NCBI GenBank assembly: GCA_945859605.1
Contig: OX243814.1
Coordinates: 29,766,756 to 29,830,755 of the forward strand
Reading direction: 5' to 3'
DNA length: 64,000 nt
Source of the DNA: Lumbricus rubellus
Taxonomy: Eukaryota > Annelida > Clitellata > Crassiclitellata > Lumbricidae
In this document: piece after piece, positions 12,001 to 27,500 of the stretch
How positions within the stretch are numbered: the stretch's first letter is position 1
How the letters are laid out: each line of letters begins with the position of its first letter
Translations under genes and position numbers: made by a program
The notes under the pieces: generated by a model
Told to the model about the DNA's origin: nothing
What the model saw: only the letters and a program-made list of their open reading frames with translations
Database searches by the model: none

Positions 12001-15000
12001 AAACTTGGCTTTGTAAGAAGTTTCCAGTATTTTATGGCGGGATAGAAATAGAGAATGACCTTGGATATATTCAGAAGTATTGTCTGATATTTAAGTATGC
12101 ATGTAACTTCTCACTTAATTTGCATCTTTAATGATTAAGTATTTGACTGTGGTGTATGTCCTATTGCGCAAAATTTGCAAGTGGAGTATAAGGACTTAGT
12201 TACTTACTTAGGAGTCTGACCGAAACAATAACTTGGCAGATAATATTTATTATTTGATCAGGTGAATAATCGGGATCATGGAAATTAGCGCAATTTGGGT
12301 GCGTGAAAACCAAACCAAGCCCAAGTATACTTTAAGATATAGTTCAGTTTCTGTTTACAAATAGCAGAGTAATAAATCTTGCAATGACAACTGTGGGAAA
12401 TGTTGGCAAATTATGTGTTGATAGAAAAAGAATCGACGTTAGATGTTTCATTTCTATGACGAGAAAGTCTGCTTTTAGCGTGGATTAATGCTCGACTGAA
12501 CTTGTTTTGTACATTTGGTTTTCTGTTGCATTTTTGTTGCTAAGGTGTAATTTGTGATGACAGTAGATCACTTTGTCCATTGTTGTTTCGCTCTTGCTGT
12601 CATCTATTGCACAACTTTGGTGCTTGTATATTGCTCTAAAAGTGCTCTGCTATTGTCAAACTATGTTTTTTGCTCTGGGTATTACTATTCTATAATTGGT
12701 ACTTTTGAAACATTTTGCTGCTGTTGTGTGTTTGGGCTTATCTGTGAGATCATAATTATAGTAATGACAGTAACCTTCATCGTAAGGCTTCCTTGGTACT
12801 TTGTTTACATACCTTAGTGTTTTCATCTGTACAGATGTTTGTATGTATGTACTATGGCTGTACTGAGTATTCACCTCATATTCACTCCGGGGCCGAATAG
12901 TAGTTTAAATAGTTATTCGACATTTGGCCGAATAGTTGAGGTCGGTCTGAATAGAATAGTGGTCATGTGACATGTTTTTTGCATATATGCGGCTGCGGTA
13001 GAAAGTTGACTGAAGTAACTCTCTCATTAACATACTACCTATATGCTGTGGTTGCAGCTAGGCCTTGCGTACTGCCTGGACCTCAGTATTGCAGTGTCAA
13101 TAGTCTCATTCTTTGTGTACAGCGACTGAATGTTGTCGGTAGACCTATTTTGTACACTATTTAGGCTACTAAGGCTTGCTTAGTACTTTGTCACATTCCT
13201 TAATATTCTGCTGAATAGTGATAAACACCTATTTGGTACAGCCCTAGTAGGTACATCTGTCAAGAACCTCCTAGAGTTATTTTGAGGCTAAAGTTGTCTA
13301 GAGACATAGCAGAGTCACACTGACCTGCTTTATCCTCTTCAGAGTTCATGTCCAAGTGTTATGTTAAATCTTTTGTTTTAATCTTTTGGCTGATTGAAAT
13401 CCTTGCATGTCATATTATAACTATCTGAAGTAATCAGACAAATTGCCCTGATAGAAAGCCACAGAGAAAAAATGTGCTGAAGCACCAGATAGTTTATGCA
13501 TGTATGCGAGTAATCCATTGCTTTTCGTGATACCTGATCATTGCTGTAGAAATGTTCAGATACAGACTTACATGTTAACTAGAGTCTATTACTATGTTTA
13601 TCTGGCATTCTCTATAATGTTGACCACCACACTGAGAGATTTACAACTTACGAAGGAGATTAAACTACCATATGTCAAACGCCTCTGCATGTCGTATTAA
13701 ATTTGAATTTCAATGATTGCATTTCGTGGTGACTCAGAGCTTGAGAATGGCTGCACGTGTATTGTTGAAACGTTAATGATGGACGATCAGTTTGGCAACT
13801 AAGCGATCTGATGCCTGCTGTGTCTTTGTTGTTCTGGCTAAGGAGATTCTTTGGCTGCTTGAGTTCTGTTCACCAGTCCTGGAAATGGTGTTGAATTATC
13901 TGGGTCGTTCTGCTGACCCTTTTGAATCGCTCTGACCTACTTATTCTGTGTTGTTATCGTGACGGTTTCATGGTTTTGACCATGTTGACAGATTCTTTCG
14001 AAGTTTTGCAGATGTTTTGATAGAAACTCAAAATGTTCATCCAATTCTCAGTTTAGACTGGAAAGAACTGTATTGCATTAAAAAGTTTTATTTAAATAAC
14101 TTTGTGTAGCTCCTTTTAATGTGTCTACTTAGAAGCACTTCCAGACTTCCAACCCCTGCAATAAAGAATGCTCAGATTTAAAATTCTTGTACCGGTAAAA
14201 GGTGTATACTGATTCCCTAGTTAGAAGAGCATGCAACCATTGCACAGATCTGAAGGAAGGTTATCCCACTAGAAAGGCAATGCACTGTATCTTTTTTTTG
14301 CTCCTCCATCCGGTCTCGCTGACGATGAGGCCCTTACATGACGTCTCCACCCTGGGTGTAGTTATCATCCTTGTTCTCCTCCATCCAGTCGCGCCGACGA
14401 TGAGTCCTTTACATCAGCGGTTCTCAACCTTTTCAGACTCACGGACCCCTTTTTAATTTTGGGCCACGGTCACGGACCCCCAATAAAATTTTGCGCCTTT
14501 GGTGCATTATCGCGACTGTGCGACTCTAATATCCTAAATATTATCTAGAGACTGAAACAAACCGACCATCTAAAACAGATGAATTTGTCATTAATCAGCG
14601 TGTTATTAGTTTCATGTCGCCATTGAAAAGAGGAAATATTGAGAAATTGACAAAAAAATTTCTGTTAGACTGTTTCTACGTTTTTAACTAAAAAATATAT
14701 AATTTTCAGGACTTGCTCGCGGACCCCCAAGCACGTCGCCGCGGACCCCCAGGGGTCCGCGGACCCCCGGTTGAGAACCGCTGCTTTACATGACTTTAAT
14801 CGTCATATAAAAGTTTCTTGGTCCTTTTTCCAGGTGGTTACCATTCCTCTCCTGGTTAGGTAGGGTAAGGAGGCCGTTGGGTCTTATCGGACCTCTTCCG
14901 CCCTTAGGTGTCCTTCCAGCACCTGCCTCCTGCGTTGGCCAGCTGTTTCAGGGTTCTTGGTGAGCCTGTCCATCTCGCGTGACGCCCTAAGAGGTCCTTC

Positions 15001-18000
15001 GGCCAAGGCCTTCTCCCCTGATGGCATAGCCTCACCAAAGCATTCCCCTACTTGGCTGTTCACCCTCCCACCGCTCTGAGGTGCAGGTCGGACTTTGTAT
15101 CTTTTAAGTGCATGCGAAGGGGACAGCAAGTTCGCCTCGAGATGCAGGACGAAGATTTCCATGGCCAGTCAAACCTTGGCAAGTAGCCAGTGGTATTACT
15201 AGTGTTGACAAACATTGACCAAGGCTCTAAATTCAATGTTCTGGGAAATGGTCCTCATGTCAAGCATATAGTGCAAGACATGATCATATTTTGAAATACA
15301 ATCAATATGCTTACCAGATGCACGCAGCACAAGCGACCAAGTGCACCCAAGAGGGACACACAAGGGTAAGTGCAGCATTGGGTGAAAGTGAATGGGGAAT
15401 GACCCGTAGTTGCTGCAACTGAGAATGAGATGCAGGATATAGGTGTTCAATACAGGGCAAATTCCGTGTCAAGAAATCCCCAAGATTGCAGATAAATCTA
15501 AAGTATGTAAAGTGAAGAAAGTTTGCAGATGTAGTCAGAGAATCTACTTTTCTCAGCTGCTACCCATTACTCGTATAAATTGCACTTTGCGTGTTGTGCA
15601 TATTTAAAATACGCTGTCCATTTTGTGACTTGCTTGTTAGTCAATAATGTTTTGACAGTAGCAATCTTTGAGTTATTGAAATTCATATTGAAATGTTCGA
15701 GGGGTGTTAGCACACGCTCACACACGTGCACACACACACACGCACACACATACAGACACACACGTTCCCTGAATGGTGAAACTTAATTGCATTATCCCAT
15801 CTGTTGTTTTCCTAGCGCCGCGCGGTGTTGAACTGCCCGCTGCCATATTGGACAACAGAAATGGCAACGTCACAGTTGAGTTCATTCCTACTGAAGTTGG
15901 TAAGCAGATTTTCTAATGAGTATCAATTTTATGATGTAGAAAAAATCTCTGTGAGCTCATTGGAAATCTGTGAATTCTCATTGTAGCAAAATTTATCACA
16001 TGTGTATCAAAGATATGTTACTTTATTATCAGCTTTATGTACTAAGTGTGAGAGAATACATTTGTATTAACACTTCTGAATTTTTAAATATTCAATTACA
16101 TATACAGATTTATATTTGTAAACTTCTTGTATAAGTGTGTCTCTTTTCTTGCAAGCTAAGGTCATTTTGAATTTTTGTAGTTTCCTTCCCTTGTCTAGTT
16201 TCCTTGTGTGTTTTTTTCAGTTTTGTACAGATTTTTGCTAAACTCACAGCAATCAAGGAAAATAAACTTTTAATTTAAAATTTGAAATTATGTGTTATAT
16301 AAATGATGTATTTACACAATTTAAAAACAGTAAACCGTCGCACGTGCTTACATTTACTGATGTTGAATCTGATAAAACCACAGGTGAACATCAGGTTGAT
16401 GTTTACTACTTTGGAAAGCCTGTCGCGAGAAGTCCGTTCCATTGTCAGGTGTTTGACAGGACGAAGATAAACGTCATGAATCTACCGAACACAGGTGCTG
16501 TTGGCAAGCAGGTCGAATTCGACAGTAAGTGAATTTATTTATTCAACGTTTAATGTAGTATCTTGTATAACAGAGGTTCTCAACCGGTGTGTCGCGAAGC
16601 GACCGGAGGTGTGTCGCGTACATGTGGTGTGTCGCTGGTGTGTCGCGAAGAATTGGTGTGTCGCGAATTCTCACAACATACAACCGTCGTTCTTGCCTTA
16701 CACTGACTTGTTCACTTTAGCAATTTGGCAGGCGTAGGCTGTAAGAATATCTTCGTAGGACTTCATAAATTATATTTATTCCATTTGATCTCAATCGGGA
16801 GCTGCCACAATGTTTGCCTTATAAGTCCACATGCACTACCTATGTAAGCATAATATTTTATACATGATATAGATTACAGTAGGCATATAATACGCCAGCG
16901 AGCGCACTGATTAAAATTTTATCCAATGCTGTAACCATCGAAAATAATGGGGCAAATTATATAGGCCTATCAAGAAAACACAAAAAAATTTGCGATTCTA
17001 AAAGTGCTGACGCGGAAAGGCTGTTTGCTTAGGCCTATTCAGAGAGTGACAATTTACAATATAAGGAAGGTGCACAAGGTCCATATACCCGTAAGTTCCA
17101 ATGGTCCGTTTTTTAACTAACAAATTACTGTAGGCCTAGGCCTGCGCTTTTCAGTTTCCGTTACAATTATTCGACGTTTTGAAGTGCGTTTAGTTTCGGT
17201 AGTGTTCAGCTACCTTTATCCCATTGTTTGTCTTGAGCTATCAAAGCTAGTGGTTTGGACTATGGACAATTTATGCTTTTTAAAATCTAAAACTCATATA
17301 ACTCATATATAGCTATTTTCATTCGTTAGTCTCAGACTCTCAGTTGTAGGTAGGGCACAGGCCCTATACGTGTTGTATTCAGAAAGATTGTGGATCCTCG
17401 TCTAACTATGATCCAAGGAAAATCCAGGAGCAAAAATCTCATTAAGCCTAACTGTTTGGACAGACAATTAATGAAGAGTCATAAAAAGTAGAAATTTCAA
17501 ATAGGCCTACATAGGCCTATCGATAGGCTAAACTGGCTTGGGCCTAATTTAATTTTTTTAACGATATTCACATGATGATTGCTTGGTGTGTCGCGAAATT
17601 TGGTTGCAAGTTTAGGTGTGTTGCGCGCGAAAAAAGGTTGAGAACCCCTGTTGTATAATATAGTCCTACCTCTCGTCATTTATATGCAATTCTTTAAGAG
17701 GTCTTTAATATGCTGCATATAAAATGCCTGGATATGCTTCATACGTTTAATAAATGTTTATGCATATGTAGTATGTACATTAGTGCATAATTATATAAAT
17801 TCATACATATGTACATCACTCCATGCATGCATTCAGACATACATTGTTACAAGTTAGGAACCATTTGACCGATGCATGCCAAGAGGGATGCTAGCTCACC
17901 TACATTGAAATAACTCGGTATTATTGTCAAATCATTTGATTTTACTGTTTTTTTTAACATAAAATTTTTCCTCTAAATAAAAATATAGATAAGTAAAATA

Positions 18001-21000
18001 GTAAATAACTATTACTTACTGACAGTTGGATTTTATAGTGTCATATCTTGTTATTCTTGTATTTCTATGGTCATTTCATTTTGTCACTAGCCCTGTGGTC
18101 ATTGATGCTGTGATCTTTGTGCCTGTGGTCATTGGATATCAAAGCCAGTAATTCTCTGGCAAGAAAAACATCTTGTAAATAGAAGCGCAACTGAAATGAA
18201 TGGGTTGCCTGTTTCATGGTGCATACCTTAGACATGAATCATTCTGCAAATTTGTCAACAGCCTCGTAGATTTTTGCTTGCTAACATGACACAAACTGTC
18301 ATGCTATTATTCTACGTCTGAAAGAAGGCAGTCTTTACTTAGAAATGAATCATTCAGACATTAATGTGCATTTAAAAAAATTAAATTCATAAGGATCATT
18401 GTTATAGTACTTAATCTATTCATGAATTCGGGTGTTTGTGGTGGAAAATATTCTTAACGCTTTATGGACGAGCTGCATTGGTTCCCCGTTCGCTTTAGTA
18501 CACTCTGGCCATGAAAGTGTTAAATCAGGTCATCCGATGACCCCCAATTGATGTTTTTATTATGCTTTATTTATTTGTTACCTCTTCTGTTATCTCTGTT
18601 ATTATATGCAAATACTGCCATAATTCTTCAATTCTGAGACCTCAAGTCTTGAGATTTTTGCAGTTTTCTGTGCCTGTATATACGTTGTTATATGTTGTTT
18701 TATCCTTGCCCTATAATAGTCCTGGTGATATTTCTTTGCTTCTCTTTCTTTCTCTTTATTGATTCATTCAGTGCTTGGCTTCATATCTGGTTAAGCGGCA
18801 TCTTTCCACATTATAGACCCATCGGAGTCTTTTTTAAATGTAAATGTACTCAGATGTAGTGTAGCGACCGTATATGGCCTCGACCCTGCCCATTTTTTCA
18901 ATGAATTGATCAGAACGGCAGAATTTCTGAGCACTTCAAGACTTGAGATTTTTTTAGTTTTCTGTGCGTGTGGCCGTGTATAGTATAACATACAGTTTCA
19001 AAATTTATTTCTCAATGCCATAGATGGTGTTCTACTTATGACTGTGATTAAACTGGTTTCCCTGAAATGCATTTGTGTGGTGCATAGACGTTTTGGAGAT
19101 TTACATTGCATGCATTGCATGACAGAAAAACGAAATTTTCTAAAATTTGTACAGCAAGGATACTGTGGCCAACAATCGGAAAACGCTGTGGCCTTTTGAA
19201 GTAGTCTGCAAAGCATTTATCAGTTTATGTCTGGGAATTTTCTTTCAATGCTAATGTCTGTTCAATGTCCCCGGTAGACATTTTGTTTAGAGTGTGGTAG
19301 GGCCTACTCCCAAGCATCATTGTAATTGTTCGTGCAGCTAATCTTTAGAAGCGACAGGAAATTATGTCTATGGGGCTTAAGCAGAGAAGCTGTTACGTTA
19401 TTTAACCCTTTGGTAGTAAATTGTATGGGAAATCCTATACCCTCCGGCATTAAAGGGTTAATGCAACTCATGAATATTCATGATGTTGGTGATAAAAATC
19501 TGTTTGCGTTGTTTGCAGTCGACGCGTCGTTGGCCGGGTCGGGCAACATTGAGATTATGGTCAACGATGGGACCGTTCACTGCCACGTCGATAAGAAGGG
19601 CGTCCGACAGTTCCGCGCTTCTTTTGTTCCTGTGGACGCCATTCCGCATTACATTCAGATCCGATTCAACGGCTTTGAGGTCCCAGGTGAGCGACACCAA
19701 TGGCTTTGTCTCTGAGATCAGAAAGATTCTCGTGTGTCTCTACTTGAAAATCGCATTTCTGTGCTTCTCTGCCCAGGGGTGGATACTGAAATTTTCGAAG
19801 GGTGGGCCCATCATTTTTGGTGATCTTTGCCGAAAAAATCTGACAACCTTTTTTTACTCATTCTACCGAAATGTCAGAAAACTATACCATTTTCTGTACC
19901 TTTTTGAGTCATCTGGTCGTAATCTCTTTGTATTATAAAAACCAAAAACCAAATGGGGCCACGTCCCATGCAATTTTTCAATGGGGGGGCCATGGCTGGA
20001 TTGCCTTTGGATCCGCCCCTGTCTCTGCCTCAAATTTCATAATTGAAACGTATCATTGTGAAAAAGATATATTGGCTTAAATTGAATTATGTTTTTACTT
20101 GCTACGATGCATTTCTGCTCATTTTTGTTTTGAGTGAGTTGATTTCAAGTGGTAATTTTTTTCTTGATGAATGGTTTAGGTTTTTGTTAAATGGTGCCAA
20201 GGATGCATTTTAGGTTAAATATCACTGGACTAGTTTTTTAACCAGTAGGTAGTCATGTTAAAAATGTGTTTTTTTAAACTTGGAACTTGGTTAATAATAC
20301 ATAGAAGGTGCAACACATTGTATAAGTTTTAGTGATCTTGCTTGGTTAATATATGAAACTAATTTGTTTTGGACTGCTTATAACTATAGGGTGTCTCGAT
20401 AGGTCGTGAACGATTTTGAATGCAGATAAATATATTTTATACACAATATAATGCGGAAAGTTTTATACTGGCGGATAGGTTATTCAAATGAAAATGTTAA
20501 TATAAAACAATTAGATCACTAGCTCACTTAATAAAATTGTAGCGCCAATATCCGTGACGTCATCAAATTCGTGCCAAATAAACGTCAAGTTAAGCCGAAA
20601 TTGCCCGAAAACAATATTGTACGACCATCATTGTTAATCCACACATAATTAATTAATAAAAATTAGCATTTAGTATCTAATGATGTTTCATATAAGCTTA
20701 GGCCTACTCTTTATTACAGCCTCAAGTCGATTAGTCATCGAGCAAATAGATTTTTCAGAGTTGTCGGAGGTAGGCCTATCGATGTCCATGCACTACAAAG
20801 CCGACGTTTTAAGGTCGTTTGGGGTTCGGTATCGGCATAAACAGTTGCCGCTGTAATACTCCAAACATTTTCCATTGGTGACAAATCCGGCGAATTAGGC
20901 GGTCAGACCCTCGGTGAGATGTAGACTATCCATTGATATTCTTGTTCAATCATTCGACTGAGGCCTTTGATGTGTGTGCACGTGCACCGTCTTGTTGAAA

Positions 21001-24000
21001 TAATCCGTCGCGGTTATTACGAAACATTTTTGTGGCTGTGAACTGAGCGCATAGGCTACTGCACTTCGCCGGAATGCGGGTTTGACCTCTTTCTCCTGTA
21101 TCTCATTGATGTAATAAGTCGAAGTGACTGAAGTTTTATTTGGAATGATATGAGGTTTTGTTAATCCAACTGTTTATACCAAACCCGAACCCCAGACACT
21201 GAACACCTTAAAACGTCGGCTTCATAAGGCATGGACATCGATAGGCCTAGCCTATACCTCTGACAACTCTGAAAAATCTATTTGGCTCGATGACTAATCG
21301 ACTTGAGGCTGTAATAAAGAGTTAATGAAACATTATTAAATACTAAATGCTAATTTGTATTAATTAATTATGTGTGGATTAACAATGATGGTCGTACAAT
21401 ATTGTTTTCGGCATAATTTGACGTTTATTTGACACGATTTTGATGACGTCACGAATATTGGCGCTACAATTTTATTAAGTGAGCTAATGATCTAATTTTT
21501 TTATATTAACATTTTCATTTGAATAACCTATCCGCCAGTATAAAACTTTCCACATTATATTGTGTATAACATATATTTATCTGCATTCAAAATTGTTCAC
21601 GACCTATCGAGACACCCTATATAAGGATTCAAGGTACATGTGTGCTATTGATTAATTAATTAATTCATTCATTCATTCAGAAACTTATTTAGTGCCTCTT
21701 GTCATAAAACTTAGCGTTTTCCAAATGGAAACCAGGTCTGTGAGAGTCTTTAAATACCAAAGTCAAGAGAGCAATTTTCTTAATTCTGCTCATTTTGACA
21801 AAGCTTTGTTTCCTATGGTAGGAAGTCCATGGAAGATTGAAGTACGAAACCCAGCCAATGTCACAGTAGACACACGAGCCATTCAGCTGGTGCCTGTCGG
21901 CGTTCTGTCAGAATTCGAAGTGCATACTGGGACAGTCTATGGTGACATTCAAGTCAACACCACTGGTGAGTTTAACTTTAATTCTGTGAGAGTCTCTCGG
22001 TCTTACACTAGCTCCAATAGTTTCCAATCACTTTTAGTACACTGTCATCGTTTAAGTGTTGAGACATCCACCAAATTATGTTTCATGGAATCAGATAATT
22101 AATTGATATCTCTCAGCTCTGTTAGTGTCGTCTAGCTACATACATTTTCCGTAAAGTTGCTATCTATGTGCAAGTTTCGTAGACAACTACATTACACGAA
22201 GACTGCTTTGTCAGTTGCTCTTTAAATAAACCTTTTGTTTATATTTGGGATTGAGAAAGGTTACCGAGGAAGTTATAAGGTTTTTCCTTGTGTAAGAGTG
22301 TTCTGGCGGCACACGTGTTGTAGGACCAAGCGGTCGTTTAACTAGAGCGGGCGTTTTCAACATGAGGAATGGCTTACACCGAGTGGAATATATGCCGATG
22401 GAGTCCGGTATGTTATCCTTTATTCGACTTCTTATTTGAGATTGAGATAAGATGTACAGTTACTGAATTAAACAGTATAGTCTATGTATTATGTACGAAA
22501 TTCTGAAAATATTTATTATATTTAAAAGCAATGTTGATGAATTCACTATTGCTGATGTATTTTGCCTTGGGAATAAGTTCAGTTGATAGCTAGATCAGGA
22601 CTTAGAACTGTGTATTCGTGGCCCCAGTGGTCCACTTGATGTGCTGGTCTACAGGGTGAGAATTGGCGGGGGTTGTGGGTTTCAAACTCCCAGTCTTTCT
22701 TAGAGCCCCATAGTAAAGTCCGTTTTTCACACCCCAATTCCAAGTAGACCATAGGTCACCCTCAGTTATTTTTCCACAATTCTCACACTGCTGGTCTCTT
22801 CTGTTAAACTACTTTCTTTTCTCTGGGTCTTTTTTCTCTGCGATTGGTGGGCACTGTTAGAGGCACGTGATAAGTTTATTTATAAAACGCAGTTGAAATG
22901 CTGTATGTTTACGTGTGCTGAATAGCTTACATCTAAATGATCTGAGCAGGTTGTTTGCCCTAATTTGTGCCTCTCTCACGAGATGCTTAATTTGAGCTGG
23001 GGAGTAAACAGCATTGCGGTGAACTACGTTCATGCTCAGGACTATGGATACGTCGTCCATTGCCAGCTCAAGTTGTGATGAGAATAAATTGAATGCCTCA
23101 CAATGCACCATTTTGATATGGAACTTTACTTATTGCTCTACTGCATGTGAATTATATTTTTATATTATTTTTTAAGAAACCATCTTCATTTCCCAAGACC
23201 TTAATCTTATTAGCTGTTATTGAATAGTATTGGTATTTTGATTGATAATCAATTGACAGGTTAATAAATGTTCGAATGATTTATTTTGAACACTTTAAAA
23301 CAGGTCTACACCAGCTTGAGGTTCTCTACGATGGAGTTCTTGTTCCTGGATCTCCATTCCTCTCTAAGGCTTATGACATCACGGCCATATCTGTCAGCCC
23401 CGTCAATGTTGGGGTTGTTGGTGTCCCAGTTGAATTCTCAAGTAGGTTTGACAGTCTTCTTCTCCTTGTCAGGTATCATCACATATATCTTTTTATTTTT
23501 GGCTGCATGTTTTGATTGCATGGATTTTGTGGCAATTTTGACCCAAATAAAATCCAGTCAGCTTATTTTTTTCTTGTGTCTTTTAAAGTGACATCAACTT
23601 AAATACTGAATATTTTATCTTTACCTAAGTTTCATCTATGCTGATCACATTACTATGTATTATATGGTTGAGTTTCTAAACTCACAGAGAAGTAACAAAA
23701 GTTATGTTTGAATTTTGGCAGAAAGCTGAAGACTTAATTTGTGCTTAAGTAAGCCGTTTATTGACAAAGCATCAAACACGTACAAAAGAGCAGTAATCAG
23801 TACAAATTCAATGACTTTCGAGTGATCGGTGCATAAGTCAAAGGGTCAATCCAAAAAGGTCGTATGGACCCGCTGAGGCTGGATTGACCCTTCCTTTCTC
23901 AATAACATTTGGCTATTGTAAAAAAAACAGTGCAAAGCACAACATCTTACACATGAAACGAAAGCAAACTGAAATGAAATGACACACAGATTTCAAAACA

Positions 24001-24553
24001 AAACAAAAAACAAGAAAAAACAAATTATGACCAATTGTTTAAATCATAATTAATAGTAATCACTATACAATTTACCATGGATCTCTTCATAATCAAATAT
24101 TTAGTAGTATTTACTTTTGGATATGTTCATTTAGGTGAATTTGTAATAATTTAAGTGTTCTGAAAAGGAACTGTATGCAATAATTTTTTTTTATATTTCA
24201 ACTGATACAATAAAATATAATTTGCATAAATTAAACTGCTTTTCAAGAGCCACATTTATATTTGGTATAACTCAGTTGCAATTGTTTTATGGTGCTGCGG
24301 TTTTCTTGGTTACTCTGCTCTTATGATGATAAATTCCAATAAAATTATGAAATAAATTAAACTGATCCTTTGAAAGCACGAACCTCACTCAGCAAGTTCT
24401 CATATAGATAAAGCATTGCATAGAACTGTGATGACCTTTAACAGTAAATAAATTGAATGATTGGTTGATTGATTGGTTTATTGATTGATTGATTGATTGA
24501 TTGGTTTATTGATTGATCGATTGATTGTATGATTGATTGATTGATTGATCGAT

Positions 24554-24587
<34 letters not shown>

Positions 24588-27500
24588 CAGTTGATGTATC
24601 ACGAGCGGGCGAAGGCCAGCTTGAGATCATGGTCAACGGGGGATCAGTGCCAAACAATGTCCGCATGATAAACAAGACTCTCTTCACAGTGAGCTTCATC
24701 CCAAGGGAACCAGTTCCTCATATCGTAGAAATCAAGTTCAACGGGGAACCAATACCACGTAGGTTTCTTCTACAGGAAAAGTCTTGTAATTATCGTGTCC
24801 TGGAGTCCATGTAGAAGTTGAATAATCATCAACTGACGTCCATTAATGTTTGGGCGTGGTGGTGTAGTGGTGGCGTCGTTGCCTTGGAGCCGGAAGGTTC
24901 GAGGTTCGAATCCACCACGCCGCGTAGGAACCTTGGGCAAGTTCTTCACTCACAATTGCTCAGCGCTTCGGCGTGAAACTCCAATCGAGTGTTTGCGCTT
25001 TAGTCGGGAGCGCCTCTGAGTAAAGAGCGTGAAGGGGCGCTATAACAAGTGCACATGCAAAAAATGTCACAGTTGTGGCAGTATGTGTGGTAACTTATAT
25101 GGCAGTATTTGTGGTTGTAGTCGTTGGTCGTTTGTGACTCGTGCTAATTTTTGGTTGCGTTATTACTTTCAGATGACTCTGTTTGCTGTAGCGACTGCTA
25201 ACATCATAGGTCGCACGCTTTTGTGCAAGACTTGTCTTCTTAAAGCACGTTATAAATAGTAAAATTAATTGTATTGTATTGTAACTTACGTTGATAGTGG
25301 TTACCAAGGTGACACACCCAAAAATGAACAAACTGTTAATCGGGCCATGTAGAAATTGCTGTAGAAATTTTGCTCTCTCTGACAGATTTTCTTCGATTTT
25401 TTGTTGAAGTGCAGGCCATTGATTCAGGATTACAAAGATAAAAGATAGTCATGCTAAACTTAACTGTCTTTATTATTAGCACACAACACGGAAGGGAGGA
25501 AGAGGGACGTGACGTAAACATAGAGTAAACTATTTAGAGTCACCTACGCTAGCGCCATCTAGAACGCGTATAATTAGTTATTCCAACAGTTTTGTTTGTT
25601 GAATTCAGAGGGTTACTTAACGATTCCGATCATGGACCCGTCTGGTAGGACGACGGTTTTGTCGCACAATAACGGAATGCGTGACACAATGGGACTGCGT
25701 GACACGGTGGCCGTCAACCAACAGTCCTACTTCCAGCTCCATAAGACGCAGCAAATGGCAGAGGCGGATCTGGAGGTCAAGGTCACATGTAGGCTGGGTT
25801 TCTTCTTCCTCGTCTTCAGTTAATCATCCCTTATTAACCCTTTGAACCCGGGGCTCCCGTAACTCTATGGATAGCAGGCCAGAAAACCGGCCCGTCGGGT
25901 TCAAAGGGTTAAGGGTGTTTGTTTGTAGTAAATACTTTAATATTTTTTGTTAGATTTTAGTTCCTCTTCTTTTAATCATCTCTTATTGACGGTGTTTGTT
26001 TGTAGTGAATACTTTGACTTTTTAGCTAAATTTTATTTATTTCATTGGTGAATCGATGCATTTAAGTTATGCATTTGTGCAGGTTCATAAAGGTTGATTG
26101 TGTCGCAAGTTATTTTAATTGGTTTTAGTGTCTTGTTCAATTCAAAGACCATTTGCTAGCGTTTGTGCTGTTTGCGTTGGTATAGGTCGATATTCTTGAT
26201 TTGTTGCCACATTAGAATTAAATCAATATATGATAGTTTGTTCTAACTTCAGGATTTGATTTTTGCATTCTGCAGTCACATCTGCTATGCTATTCATTCA
26301 AGAACATTAATATTTTTTTTAAAAACTGCATCACATTATTGTATGTTCTGATAGTTGCTGTTAAGTAAATAGAATTTTATTGAAGTGGCATGTATGGTTA
26401 TATGGTATATTTTTAATGTTATGTAATTATTAGAGTGGACGTTTGTTCGTACTTCATGAAAGTTACAAGGTGGCACTTTGTTATTAGTGTATACAATTTT
26501 TTTTTATTATTTTGCAACACTGTTTGCGAATCTTGAATCTTTGCTGTTGAAAGTAAATCTGATATTTAATGTAATGTAATGTAAAGTAAATCTGATATGT
26601 AATGTAATGTAATGTAAATCTGATATGTAATGTAATGTATATCTGACATGCAGTGATGATGCTTTTGTGGCTGTTTTTCTTTAGCACCCACCGGTGAAAT
26701 GGTTCCAGCCAGAATGGTTCTCCAACCAGATGGTGATTATAAAGTGGAGTATTCATCAAGGTTCACAGGTAAACTTACATCACAGATTCACAGCAGTTTG
26801 AATGAGTAAGCACAGAAGCATGAGGTAAAGCTGTACACTAAAAACCTTGTTTTGAAATTGAAAGTGATGAGCATTCCCATGCCGTGTGCTGCAAAGATTA
26901 GCATCAATGTTGCAGGGCATTATGCTTTGTCAATAATTATCTTATCTTATCTTATCTGACAATTTATAAAGCGCTTCTTGCAGCAAGAGCCTTTCAGAAG
27001 CGCTCCCAGTGCGTTCATCTCCGAGAAAAAAGGCAAGTTTTTAGACGAGAGAAAGATGAGGATACACTACCAGAGAGGATGGCAGAGCGAACTGATGGGG
27101 GAAGCCCATTCCATAGAGAGGGACCAATGCAGGCAAATGAGGTATTAGTTTACTTCATAATTATAGGGGTGTAGGAGACCCCATTATGGGTTGCAGAAAA
27201 CTAGTGGTTAAGCATTTGGGGCTGTCTGGATTCAAATCCAAGCCAGAATAGAAAGTCATTTTGAGACTTCTATTCCACTTTCACATTATAGGATATCATT
27301 TTGTTGGAAGTTCTGTGTACTCTGTTGGTGGGAAGACCAGATGAGGAGGGAGAGTTGCTGGTCACCCACCTTCATATACCAAGGCTAACAAAGTGAAATC
27401 ACTTAATGTTTCATATCCAGTGTTCCCAGTTGCAGATAACTCTACTGAATGCTATTTTTTGTAGCTGTAGCTCACTTCAGTATTGAAATTGTTGGTTCAT

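Noticed and set aside
14884..15162. 92-codon minus-strand frame as a gene
   Set aside because: It has no domain or splice context and lies in an old repeat broken by a hAT element.
24852..25050. tRNA gene
   Set aside because: A and B boxes are present but no cloverleaf closes, and the LINE-type tail and two other copies show a SINE.
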